A DNA stretch of 64,000 bases from contig CP136065.1 of the NCBI GenBank assembly GCA_032622095.1, forward strand, positions 113,377,195 through 113,441,194, written 5' to 3'. The notes beneath the pieces are model-generated. The model had not been told where the DNA came from and ran no database searches. It was given only the letters and a program-made list of their open reading frames with translations. The translations under genes were made by a program, and so were the position numbers. The stretch comes from Siphonodentalium dalli. Lineage: Eukaryota; Mollusca; Scaphopoda; Gadilida; Siphonodentaliidae. Below, piece after piece: positions 1 to 12,600 of this stretch. Every line of letters starts with the position of its first letter. The stretch's first letter is position 1.

Positions 1-892
1 CATGAAGGAGTTCAAACTTTTGATAGTTAGATTCGAGTGTCTCCAAAAATAATATCACGGAATCATTGGGAATCAATTACGATTTTCGGGTACCAGTAAT
101 GGATCATGTTTTGTTTGTCATTGAACAAGGCAATACAAAGTTTAAATATATATTTATACACTATAAAATGGTGATCTCGGATAATTTTGTCGCCTAAATA
201 TTTTCAGTAACATCAGGTAACATCGGTGAACTTGAAGAGAGTACATACTGATAGTATTAATAATATTTGAGGTCCGCTCTATTCGCGTTCTGTTATTGCG
301 TATACAAAACACAGAATACCACCAAGACGGAAACGGAACTTGGGTTTACACAGCCATAGTATGTGCTTAGTTAATTTAGAGTTACATCCCATTGAGTGGA
401 TGCCGCCAAATATCCTCAAATTTCTGGATAATCAAACCAAATTGCACTGACTTCAGTGACACATTTGCTTTGTTTTTACTCTTATCGCGTTTAGCCTTGT
501 AGTTGGGTCAAACTGGAGGTTGTTTCTTTGCTTTGTTTAGCATTTTACAATGCCATGGCCATTGGTTGTCAACTACGAAAGTAAAACTACATGTGCACCA
601 GATTACACGCCTGTAAAAAAACTTTTATGCACCGGGACAACAAATATACGCACCAATTGCGCACTGGTGACTGGCTATGTCAGTCCCTGCTATGCTATGC
701 ACTGGCAGCTAGCCGATTCAATTCAATATTCAATTAGAAATATTAACATCAGCATCACAATTCAATATTGGATTTTGAATCTGCGGATAAGTGCCGATTC
801 ACAGGGCCCTAAAAGGTATATACTTGAATACATTAATAATTATGTGCAATATCATTCCTTTCAAGACAGGATGTGATATAACCTTGACCTAC
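1..892. other. Intron downstream of exon 8; nothing recognised
   Basis: AT-rich intronic sequence. No exon continuing the ZDHHC protein and no repeat shared with the rest of the window was seen. A 108-codon plus-strand frame at 550-876 has no recognisable domain and lies antisense to the gene. Confidence 0.5.
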
Positions 893-1025
893 CTAGTGTT
901 GATCTGTTGCTCAGCGTAAGGTAAATGTGGTAACCAAACAAGGAAATTAAACTGATTCCAAACATAATGGCAACAAAAAACAAGAACAATATATGGAATT
1001 TCCCCATTTCTTTGTTGATCCCTCC
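893..1025 (-). CDS. ZDHHC2/15/20-like: ZDHHC exon 8: luminal loop, TM4, start of TTxE motif
   Basis: This 133-nt exon has acceptor ttattttcag and donor CTAG|gtaggt. It encodes [36 protein letters not shown] (TM4), and SNRSTL plus the first base (G) of the expected Glu of the TTxE motif. Human ZDHHC15 has FHVLFLLF, LFGYHCWLV and NKTTLE here. The next exon should encode an aromatic, Pro-rich segment with KNGF. It is not visible in positions 1-892 and presumably lies outside the window. Confidence 0.94.
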
Positions 1026-3591
1026 CTGAAAATAAAGAAATGGTAAAATTTATAAATAAAAAAACAACAAATAATTTGTTTAATTGTTTCTGCTCAGTCA
1101 CAAATCAAAGATGATAATCTATATATTTGGTTCCACTCAATTAAGATTCTGCTTGACTGAAATATTTTTTATGTTACAAATTTGCCAAACAGATTAGGGT
1201 TTTATCATCTCTGAAAAAACCAGAATGTGATTCAGGGCGGTTGCAGTGTTTCAAATATGTTGAACTGGCCCTAAAATCTCAAATCTTTGGATCGCAATAC
1301 TCATAAGAATCACTTGGAAATGTGATTCTAGTATATTCAAAAGTAAACATCTACAGGCAAACAGGATATCATATAAATATAATCTATGTAAATACAGTCA
1401 TGTCTCATTTTCTATCAAAATTTCTTATCACATCATATATTCATGCTGCTCCTGTGTAATAATGATGTTTTTTTATTTTTGTGCAGATCGACATATATTA
1501 CATATATTTTATTACTGCTATATGACGAGTCAAACACAACATCACAAATCTTGAGACTTACCAAACTGTTAGATATTCTATTATCAGTGCCAAGATTGAC
1601 CACTCAGATTTCACAGCTTGGCAGAAGGTAGTATCAAATTTGATAGTGAAACAAATTATTCTGCATTGGTATGGTTGGAGTTCTAAGGCTATATACTTAC
1701 CGACCAAAACAGGATGAAATATTGTACTGATGTAGCAGCAATATAGAAACAATATACCAATCCATAGAACAGAAACAGCACAAAAAATTTGTAGTTATGA
1801 AAGCCCACACAATTATTAACCCTGAAAAAATAGAAAACAGAGTGTGACAATTCTATAGGGGAATAGGAGCGTGTATTATAAAGCTATTGATAGCCTTGGG
1901 GTGAAATAGTGAAATTTATTATATACCTTGAGTTTACAGCGTTTCATACTGTCTTTTGATTGGATGAAACGCCATCACATGTCACAGAGTAGTTTTTACC
2001 ATTACCATTGCCTGTCTCCAAACTATTTCCTGCCTGCTGATGTCACAACCTGGCACGAGGCCAGAATTAGAATTTGGAGAGATGCCAAATTGTCACGATT
2101 CCGGCCGCAGAACAGAATTTGGCAAACTAACGCCCGGGCTAAAGTCTTTCGACCGAATTCTACCTGCTGACAAGGCAGAATTTAGTGCGATGCCAGAATT
2201 GTTGCAATTCCGTTGCAAGGCCAGGATTTTAGGACTATCTCCCAGGCTATAGTCTTCGAACAATTTATTCACCTGGTGATGTCATAGTTGGCAAACAGCT
2301 ATTGACTGCCTTGGGGTGGAAGAGTGAGCGCTATGTTCCCTTATGTGCCTGCAGGCTGGGTCAATAGTCCTGCTTGCTGTTCAATAGACACCACTTTGGG
2401 TAAATAATTCTTGCTATTCCATCCCAAAGCAGTCAATAGGCGTATAGTATTTTCCGAAGGTGTTGCCTTTTGAACAACAAGCAGGATTATTGACAGAGGT
2501 AGTCAATAGGTGTTTTATTATGTATGGCAATTCTCGCCTCACAGCAATTGTGATGTCAGCAGGTGGGTAATTCGAAGACCATAGCTTTGGCAATAGTTCA
2601 GTTGCCACAATTTTCACCTCACACCAATCGTTACATCAGCAAGTGGTAATAGATGTAGTTCGATGGTTATAATCTGGGCGATAGATCGGTTGCCAGGCAA
2701 TAGTCAAAACTACTCTCTGATCCATATGATCATGCTTCATCCAATAAAAAGAGAGATTGGCCCTCTCCTCTGCATGCCTTTAGATTCCCCTAATTTGGGC
2801 ACACTGGAACGGAGTACAGAGTTACTATGGACCCACCAAGCTGATAATTGTTCGGCATGGTTGGAGAACATTTAGAAATTTGACACCAAAAGAAGCAATT
2901 TCCTCGATCTGAGGGTTCATTGCCTGCTACAAAAAAAGAACATACAGGTTCAAGTAGTATTTTCTGATATAACACACAACCAACAGGCTGCAGGGGGTTC
3001 ACTTTCATTATTATCATCAACACCATTATCAACAATATTGGGTCCAGTTTTCTATGTGATAAAAACAACAAAAACAATTCCTGTTCTTTTGGCAATTTGG
3101 CAACATTATCTCGCATTTTGAGCTTCGATGTGTAACTAGTTGCATCTTTATTATGTGATTTTCATTTACTGGGTTTTAGCTCTACCCCGTCATTTTATAG
3201 GGATTTTCAGCTAAAAACTTCAATAAACAGCCTCAGACTGGTGTTACCCTTTCTATACTGAATGTATTCTCCAATTCAGCTGTAAAAATATACATTGGAA
3301 TGTTTGATTTTTCATCTGGAGGGATGTTCAATAAATAATAAGCAGACAACAGATAATAGAAAGTGGACAAGGATTCCTATTCATTGGTGGGAAATGTTCA
3401 GATAATAAGTACAACAAATGACATTTCCTTTAGCCAATTTTTATGCAGTAATAGAATTACGCTCCATTTTGTTTTCAAATTCATCAGCATAGAAACAATG
3501 TACACCCAGAACGTGACATATAACTACAGAGAATGGGATGTGGCACCAAACCGCATTCAATTGATTAAAAAGTGTGATACAGTGGATTTAC

Positions 3592-3635
<44 letters not shown>

Positions 3636-6600
3636 ACAACTTGAAAGTTTAAACGAACAGGTGGTAATAAGATTGCGAAGACACATCAACATTAACAATG
3701 GCTGATGGATCCAAAGCATTCCTCTTTCTTCTAAGGCTAAAATGGATTACCTCTCACGTATATTTGCCTGACCGTGCTATATAGGAATACAAGAGCAAAT
3801 ATACCATTCTCAATCTCATTACTAAGGGAAAGTATTTCTAAATTGGTGACAAGAAATAAACATGTTATTTCCAGACAAAAGCCACTTCTATCATAGAGCG
3901 TGGGTGTCACCACCTTTTCTGATGTGTATGCAGCATTATGATGATTTTAAATAGTACACATGATTTATATCCGGAAATGCGGATGGATTTGTATAGGGTA
4001 TTCTATATTCGATAAAAAATCTGGTATGCACATTTTATTACAAGAAATTGTTCAAAGGTTGATTGTGTCCAATATAGCACAATGAAAAATCATGATGAAC
4101 TTCAGTCCCACTTACTACTCTTGATTAGTTGAAGCTAAATAACATTGCTTCACCAAATGTGAGAAAATTTATGTCATTTAAGAGTATAGTCTCTGTCTTG
4201 TATATTCCCTATGTTCTTAGCTGGTATATAAGCAAATTTATCCACACTCCGCTAACTAGTATACAGTATTCAAGGAGGTCGTGTGACACAATCATAGACA
4301 TATCTCTACACATATTGAGGTTTATAGCCATATCAAATGTCCGGTGTTTAACCCTTTCTATGCTAAATGGATTATCCCCCACCAAACTAAAAATTGTACA
4401 TCAAAATAGTCTATTATTTATTTGGAGGGATGTTCAGGAAATAAAAGCAGACGACCGACAGAAACAATATAACACAAGAGCTGAGTGATTCATTTATTTT
4501 CATTGGTGGGAAATGTTCAGATAATAAGTTCAACTATGATCATTTGTTGAACTTATTATCTGAACATCTCCTAAGGGATAACTACTCATCAATGAGTATT
4601 TAGTAACTACTCATCAATGATTATTTAGTATAGAGAGGGTTAAAAGATGTTTAAAAACTACTTGTTAACATTCTTATCTGAAAAAGGATTTTACTGTCAA
4701 AAAAACATTTTATGCCTTGATTCATTTCTTGTGATATGCTCATCATTGTCATTGTATAGGTGTTTGAAAATTTAATATTCCCTTGTCAAATGGACTTGGT
4801 GTCAACATAATTCATCAAACATATGCTATATTATATGTGTAATATTGTGAATCCATTTGCAAGTTCATTTGCTTGGAAGGCCTGTTTTAAAACACAGTTG
4901 AAAAAAACATTGTCAGTATTTATAACAAGAGGCCCAATCACGATCATCGGATGCTTAACCAATACCTTCAACCATAGAAACTACAACAGTTAAAATCATC
5001 AATCTAGAACAGAATATAACTGTTCGCAAAAAGTGAAAATGATTGGAAAGAGACATTACATGGTATAAACATTAATCTGGATTGGAATTGACAATTATTG
5101 GGTGATAAATATTGAATGATCGCATGGGATAGAATGTGTCTTGGAAATGAGTGGGCATTGTTAGTATTGTTAAACAAATCAACCAAATGACCTTATTCTT
5201 GGCTGAAGGTGCATGAAAGCATGTCTCCATATTCACTACCCTGGGGTGCCACAGTGGTCAAACAGTCTGAGTTAGTTATGCATTTAAAATACATGCAACC
5301 AAGAGTTGATTATTTCTGAAGTCAGCATCCTATTTTATACACGGTTGTGGTATTACTTATCTTTTAGTTCAATTCCATAATATCCATAAATATCAGAAAG
5401 ATTATTTGTACCATATAAGCACCCATCTTCACAACAAAATAAACAAGAGATGGACTGTCGTCCGGTGCATACCCCCTCATGGCATACCGCCTAGTGTGGG
5501 CACATCTATAACTTATGATGGCTATACTCAGACATATGGACCCAGAAATCAGCATTTTCATATAAACAAAGATGAATAACTATAGAACAAAAAACCAAAA
5601 CAAACATTTGAATGTGCCATTAACTGTCCTCATAGTGGTGAACATCCATACAAAATTTCATTGAGATCCGAGCATTACTGTTCAAGTTATGAGCTGAACA
5701 GACATCGGATGGATCAAACAGCCAACATTTCCAGATAAACAAAGATGAATTACTCTAGAATGGAAAAGCAGAACAGAACAATGGAACCCCCTATTGAATG
5801 TCCTCATAGCAGTGAACATCTATACCAAATTCCATTGAGATCCCAGCACAACTGTTGAAGTTACGACATGAAGACACCAGACGGACCAAAAAGCCAACAT
5901 TTATTTCCAGATGAACAAAGATGAGTAACTCTAGAATGGAAAAGCGGAACAAAACGATGGAACCCTCTTTTTAATGTCCACATAGTAGTGAACATCCATA
6001 CCAAATCCCATTGAGATCCCAGTACAACTGTCAAAGTTACAATATGAACAGACACCAGACGAACCAAAAAGCCAACATTTCCAGATGAACAAAGATGTAT
6101 AACTCTAGAATGGAAAATCCGAACAAAACGATGGAACCCTCTATTGAATCCCCTCATAGTAGTGAACATCCATACAAAATTTCATTGAGATCCGAGCACT
6201 ACTGTTCAGGTTATGACATGAACAGACACCAGATGGACCAAAACTCCAACATTTCAAGATAAACAAAGATGAATAACTCTAGAATGGAAAATCAGAACAA
6301 AACGATGGAACCCTCTATTTAATGTCCTCATAGTTGTGAACATCCACACCAAATTTGGTTGAGATCCCAGCACAACTGTTGAAGTTACGACATGAACAGA
6401 CACCAGACGTACCAAAAAGGTACTATTTCCAGATAAACAAAGATGAATAACTCTAGAATGGAAAATCCAAACAAAACGATGAAACCCTCTATTAAATGTC
6501 CTCATAATAGTGAACATCCATACCTAATTTCATTGAGATCCGAGCACTACTGTTCAAGTTATGACACGAACAGACATCGGACGGACGTACGGACGGACGG

Positions 6601-9600
6601 ACGGACGGACGGACAGGTGCAAAACAGTATACCCCCCTTTTTTTTTAAAAAGGGGGTATAATGACACTGTTGTGTTCTTTTGAATTATATTTTCTGTATA
6701 TGTACTTCAGAGATAACAAGAGGTATGCACTCGAGTGCTAGCATACCACCACCATGGCAAATTCAAACCCGCATTATCCGTAAACTCAACAAAAAAGATT
6801 TTTAACTTTAAAGAAAAATTCTGACTAATAATATCGATATGGTGTCACAAGAAGCTTGTACAGAAAAAATTATTCAAATCGGTTCATATTTGTTAAAGTT
6901 ATTAAGTCAGACAGAATTTTTCTAAGTCGAAAATGAAGTGTAATATTACGAAAAACAGTCTGAGCCAATCCCTAGCCGCATCATGTAGAGAGGGTATTGT
7001 GAGAAGCACGTATACCAAAAATTATTGAAATTGGTTTATATTTGTTAAAGTTATTAAGTCGGACAGAATTTTCTAAGTCAAAATAAGTCGAAAAAGAGGA
7101 GTAACTTGAAAAAAATTTATTGAAATAGGTTCATAGTTGTTCGAGTTATGAGGTCGGACGGACGGACGGAACGACACACTGAGGGAGAAAGCATGACGGA
7201 CAGATGGACGGACAGATGGACGGACGAAAGGACGGACAGAATGACGGACGGACGCAGTCAATCCAGTATACCCCCCATTTTCTTCGAAAGTGGGGGTATA
7301 ATTAAGAACTGAAACTGTCATCAATAGAAGACTACATAAATATTTGTGGCAGTTTTGAATTCAAGCAGCAGGGTGTGTGAATTCAAATGCACAAATTAAA
7401 AACTGAGCAAAAAATAGTACTGAGTGAATTTAAAATTCAAGTAAGGTGTTTGAATTTGATATTGATATCTTGTATCTATAGGGTGGGTTGGAAGAATTAA
7501 TATAATTTTCAAAACTAATTAATCAATTAACACCTAAATACCTACAGATGAAGAGTGTGCCAAGATAAACCTAGATAAGATATATGAGGAAGATCAGATG
7601 GAAAGTATTTTAATTATTGCATCAGATAGCAAGAGTCTATGAAATGTGTGGAAATGGTTAATTCTTTTCTTAATTAATCAGCCAATCAATACCAAAAACT
7701 GTACAGGTTAGGGATGTGTCAATATAATCCTGCACATAAAATATTATTTTTAAAAGAATAATACATTTTTCCTTAAAGAAAGCCTGAACACTGAACTATA
7801 TGGGTTATGTCCTGTTTTGTAAACCACAGTAGGAAAGGGGTTAACTTTATGGTTGCCTCTCGCAGTAATAATGTACTTGCCCGATTAGTCACGCGTGAAC
7901 GCTCCCAATATAGCCGCTGTACTCCAGTGGATTCGTCAGTTTTATTTCCGACTCAATCAGAAGATTGGCGAGTTGCGGGGTCGGGAATGGCACCGCCATG
8001 GGAGGGATCTATGACAGTTCAGTGTTCAGGCTTTCTTTAAGGAAAAATGTATTATACTTTTAAAAATAATATTTGTCTGCTAAAGGAAGCCGTTCACACT
8101 GATCTATATGGATTAGAATGCAAGCACAGGAGGAGGCACGAGCAATAAAGTTAATATCCAAAGTTATAGAGGAATGTACTCTTCTGAAACAGATTACACA
8201 TAAATATGAACTCTTTAATGAATCTGCTATGATTTGTTATGTGACATTAACGCATATATTCAGCGTTCTACATTGCTCAAACGTGTACCTCCCCCATTGC
8301 ACAGGGATCAAATTGAGAACCCAATAGCCCAATTGGCTTTGGACAACTATAAGGGAGTCAAGCCATCGGATCAGAGGGAGCCCCCCCCCCCCCCTACAAG
8401 CTGCAGGTGTTCCTGACTAAGGAGGGTGGGTAGAGGTCATTGTTCTCCGACCTCAAGACGGTTGAGTGGCAGGCAAGGCCTTGTCTGAATTAAGAGCATG
8501 GCCAGGGGGGTCTCGGCACTTTATGGGTACAGCCCCTGCCCTGCGCTTAAGCTGCCGAAGGTCCTGTGGCCGGTGTTGATTCGTGCGCACGCGATTTGGC
8601 AGCTTTAGCACCCAGAACCGCTGGTGGGGGACAAACATCCTGGAGGTCCCAAGTACCCCGTCTACTCCACCAGACAAATCCCCACTAATTGGTTGTACTG
8701 CCGAGGCGTACCGGAGGAGCGTGAACTGGTCCTGTCTTTCTTCTTAGAACAGTAATCACATGTCGCAGAGGTATGTAGCACAAGATATCATGCAGAAACC
8801 CTGTGCTACACATTGTGTATATAGATATATAAAATGATATGATAGATATATCAGGTTGATATATAATTCATCATGAGATCATGCCAGAAGACCTTACCAA
8901 AGCCTCGCCCATCAATCCAATAGACGAAGCCAGTGCACAGATCCCTGGCATGATCCAATGTATCACTAAATATAGATATATAACCCCACTGAGAGCATGA
9001 CACGAACAGCCATAAGCACATGGTGCTCATGACTGAAGACCGTAGGTGACCAGAGCAGCCACTGTGAAAGTAAACTACTAGTCCACGTTCCCAGTGGAAT
9101 ACCAACCGCGAGCTGATGTCAAGAAACGAAGGCGCACAGATCATGTCTATTGAATGTACGTAAATAAACGACTATAGTTAAATATTCAGACAGTTGACAA
9201 CCGAAATCATTATGAATGATGTAAAAAGTAGTCAGATGATAAACGATGTGTGTAAATTGTCCTGGTCACCCTACGTAATACTCAGGCCGCAGCCTAGAAC
9301 AGCATGTCACTTTCTCCCAACATGCAGCAGAATGACCGAGGTGTGCTATAGTTAGGTTAGTATGATGCATGCAGCAATCTAGGGGAAGACCCGCTCTGAA
9401 TATGGCTCCTCAAGGAAGGAAACAATTGGATATTGTCATACTAAGTTCAGTAAAGGACACACATCCCAAATGGCGTAACGTATTGAATTTAATAGCCAGG
9501 TTGTTGTAAAGGAAAGAAGCCACATGATAGAGAGGAACTTCCCCTTACCTAAGTGGTCCTGTTTTAAGGCATGTTGAAGGAAAAGAGGACATAGACAGCA

Positions 9601-12600
9601 TATACTGAAGCGCCCAGAGTTGGCAGCATGGAAGGTCCCTGTGATCGGGCGTCTGGTGCCATGAGGTCCGGATCCACTCATACGGGGTGGTCCTCTGCCT
9701 GCGGGGAAATGTCTGTAAGCTGGTCAATGAGCTTGAAAGCTAAGCTGGACAGCGCAAATGTCCCGCCTTTTTTAGTGTCTATATGCCAGATAATCAATTT
9801 GATATGGGCATTAGAAGTATGAAGAGCCATGTGATGTACTCTTTTCGGAAAGGCTATTGGCAGTGGTCGTGGGGCACGTGACAATATAAATGCTTTCCAA
9901 ATAACTGTGCTTCATTCGTGTGTGAAGTCTATTCGCCATATCAACGGTACGAAAGGTATTAATAGAATGCGAAGAGCCAAGGTCTGGACTCGTATGTATT
10001 TGAAATTCATGTAGACTCTGGCTAGTCAATGAATACTTTCAAAACTCCTACCATGCCCTTTATGAACAATGCGCACTGCATTGTATGCACAGCATGTTCG
10101 TGTACCAAGCGCACATATGATATGGTTACTTGCCATAAATAATGTCTCCCCCCCTTCTTCTTGGAATACCACTTCTGTTATTTCGCATTGGGGGCCTTCA
10201 ACCAGGTACCTCAAAGTTGGCCACGGTAACATTCCACAGCAGCAAATCACCACAATTCTAAATCTTGTCAGTCTGTGATCAGGAATAAGTCTATTCAATG
10301 AGAGACAATGTGTGGACCGGTATGCAAATAAACCAAAGATGGCTTGAAAGCGAAGTAGAATCATAAGGAGAGTTATTCGCCACAAGTCATTGTGAGATAG
10401 TTCCATCGCAAATTACACTTTCACAGTCCCATAATGGAACCAAGATGGGGAAAGGATCGAAAGAACCTTCAAATATTTATGCAGATATTGAATTCACGAT
10501 TAGACACCTTCAGAGGGAAGAGTGCAAATTGAGTGGCCATGATTGGTAATTGTTGTTTTGTCAAGATCGTACGACTGGGATAGCAAACATTCCAGACTCC
10601 CGGGAATAACTGATGAAGCCGAAATTCAGACATCTGATGTCAAAGGATGCCCAAAACGAGGTTCCCCTGTCCCAATCATATCCATAACCAGAATCGTAGT
10701 AACCTGACACCCTCCGTCCTCTTCAAACCTGTACAGGGAGGATGGAAGTTATGGTTGTATTCCGGAAGGAGACACCATTCAGGCAATAAACCAACCCAGC
10801 AATTTGAAATGATGGGTATATAGCAGTGGCTGTAGATATATCAGTGGAGGAGCCAATCCGGTTATAGACTCACTGGTCCAGATGAGACCACGGCCGAGTA
10901 ACTTGATAACCCTGATCGACTCCAGTAGCGGTCTTTATCGAGCACATGCCGAGGCATGTACACGGTTCAGCCATTAATGTGCACGCCCGATCGGAGAGTG
11001 GCTGCACCCACGACAACATACCTGTACAGGTCGTAACGAACATAGTCGTTACTCTCAGGTGCCAAATAATAATGTCAGCATGAGTTAATTTTGGAGAAAT
11101 TCACAATAACTATAATTTGGAATTGAGACGGAGTGAAATTATTAATTTCAGCCTGAATCCCTGCAGATCACTATTATTAGGCCATCACGATGATCGTGCA
11201 CATGAGAGCAATACAAGCCGACCGGTTCATACCGGCTTGCTTAGAACCGCAGCTATTGTTCATTAGAGCATAAACGAGATAAATATTAAATTGACAGACA
11301 TGTCTGAGATTGATCATTAGCTATGATGTCCGGGGGTACCATGGCATGTCATGTCGTAATCATCAAATGATAGCATTTCTAAATTCTGCAGTGAAGTTGA
11401 TGCTCGTTATGAGAATCAAACCATGAACCACAATTCTGAGACTCATTAGATATTAATCCCTGTCTTAAAGCAATTAGTAGTACCGGTACTACAAATGTCA
11501 CATTAAGTAACAATTAACAATTTTTATTATTCTACAGGAAACAGATCCATTCTGATAAAAATGTATTCAACAGAGCTGGATCATGGATACATGTGACAGT
11601 ACTGAAATGTAAACACAAAGTATTATGTGAAAGCACGTTGTGCAGAACCTTATGGAAAATATAGGGTCAGTAGCGATAGAATTATTGAAAGAAAACTCTG
11701 CGAATGGAAATGCTTTCACAAGTATAACATTCGCACGAAATTAGGAGACTTCTGGTATCGAACCACGTGGCATTTACGGTTTGACCAATTCTATCATACC
11801 TTATATGCTCGATAATAATTCCATAGATGTACCGCTCACAATAATCTATGTGCGTCTTAAGTCATTGTAACGAAGGCCGTTCTATGGCAAACTTGTCAAT
11901 TTAAGACGCAAAACAAAATTGAATAAAATCGGCTTTTCGAAAACACGGAACAATTGTATGTTTGAAGCAAAACGGTCCATGAATTCGAAACCGATAATTA
12001 TAAACGAACGAGAATTAAGGCAACCTAGAAAGCTATATTGTATCGACAAATTGAATTTGTTGAGTTGTAAACTCGAAATTCAAGAAAAATACTCCCTTAT
12101 ACAACTGTCGGCGACAAGTAGGAAATAAAAACTGACAAATCCACTGGAGAACAGCGGCTATATTGGGAGCATTCACGCGTGACTAATCGGGCAAGTACAT
12201 TATTACGGCGGGAGGCAACCAAAAAGTTAACCCCTTTCCTACTGTGGTTTACAAAACAGGACATATATCCATATAGTTCAGTGTGAACGGCTTCCTTTAG
12301 CGGAAAAATATGATCATGATTCGACAAAAAATACTTGAGTTATCGCATCAGATAGAACATGTCTATTGGTGGATGGAATGTATTAATACATGTAATTTCT
12401 AAACAGATCAACCGATCGGTACCAAAAACTATACAGGTGAGGGGTGTGTCATCATAACCCTACTAGTACACATAAAATATGAAAATGATCCGATAAAAAA
12501 TACTTCAGTTATCGGGTCGGATACCATGTGTCTACAAACAGATGGATGCCAGGACAGAAATACAAATGATGGTTGGTAAATTCAGACATCAGCATTATGT

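Larger units (their letters stand above)
8078..12303. mobile_element. Candidate 4.2-kb transposable element with inverted ends
   Basis: The left edge, C-T-GCTAAAGGAAGCCGTTCACA (8078-8113), is repeated in inverse orientation at 12268-12303. Between them lies sequence visibly richer in G+C than its surroundings. Its minus-strand frames near 9640-9900 resemble an RNase H-like domain. It lies entirely inside the 10.9-kb ZDHHC intron. No intact protein is present, so it is a relic or a composite. The class is uncertain: inverted ends plus an RNase H relic would fit a DIRS-like retroelement. Confidence 0.45.

Noticed and set aside
5861-6517. Minus-strand frames with repeated [14 protein letters not shown] segments
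   Set aside because: They are the same 175-bp array monomers read in one frame. The repeats shift phase between copies and there is no start, domain or codon bias.
8595-8665. Second 5S rRNA-like fragment on the minus strand
   Set aside because: Only TACTTGG and TTCTGGGTGCT match, with about 20 extra bases between them. Too weak compared with 16157-16236.
8851-9144. 97-codon minus-strand frame in the candidate 4.2-kb element
   Set aside because: No motif could be recognised. It may be part of the decayed element, but nothing in it supports a specific domain.
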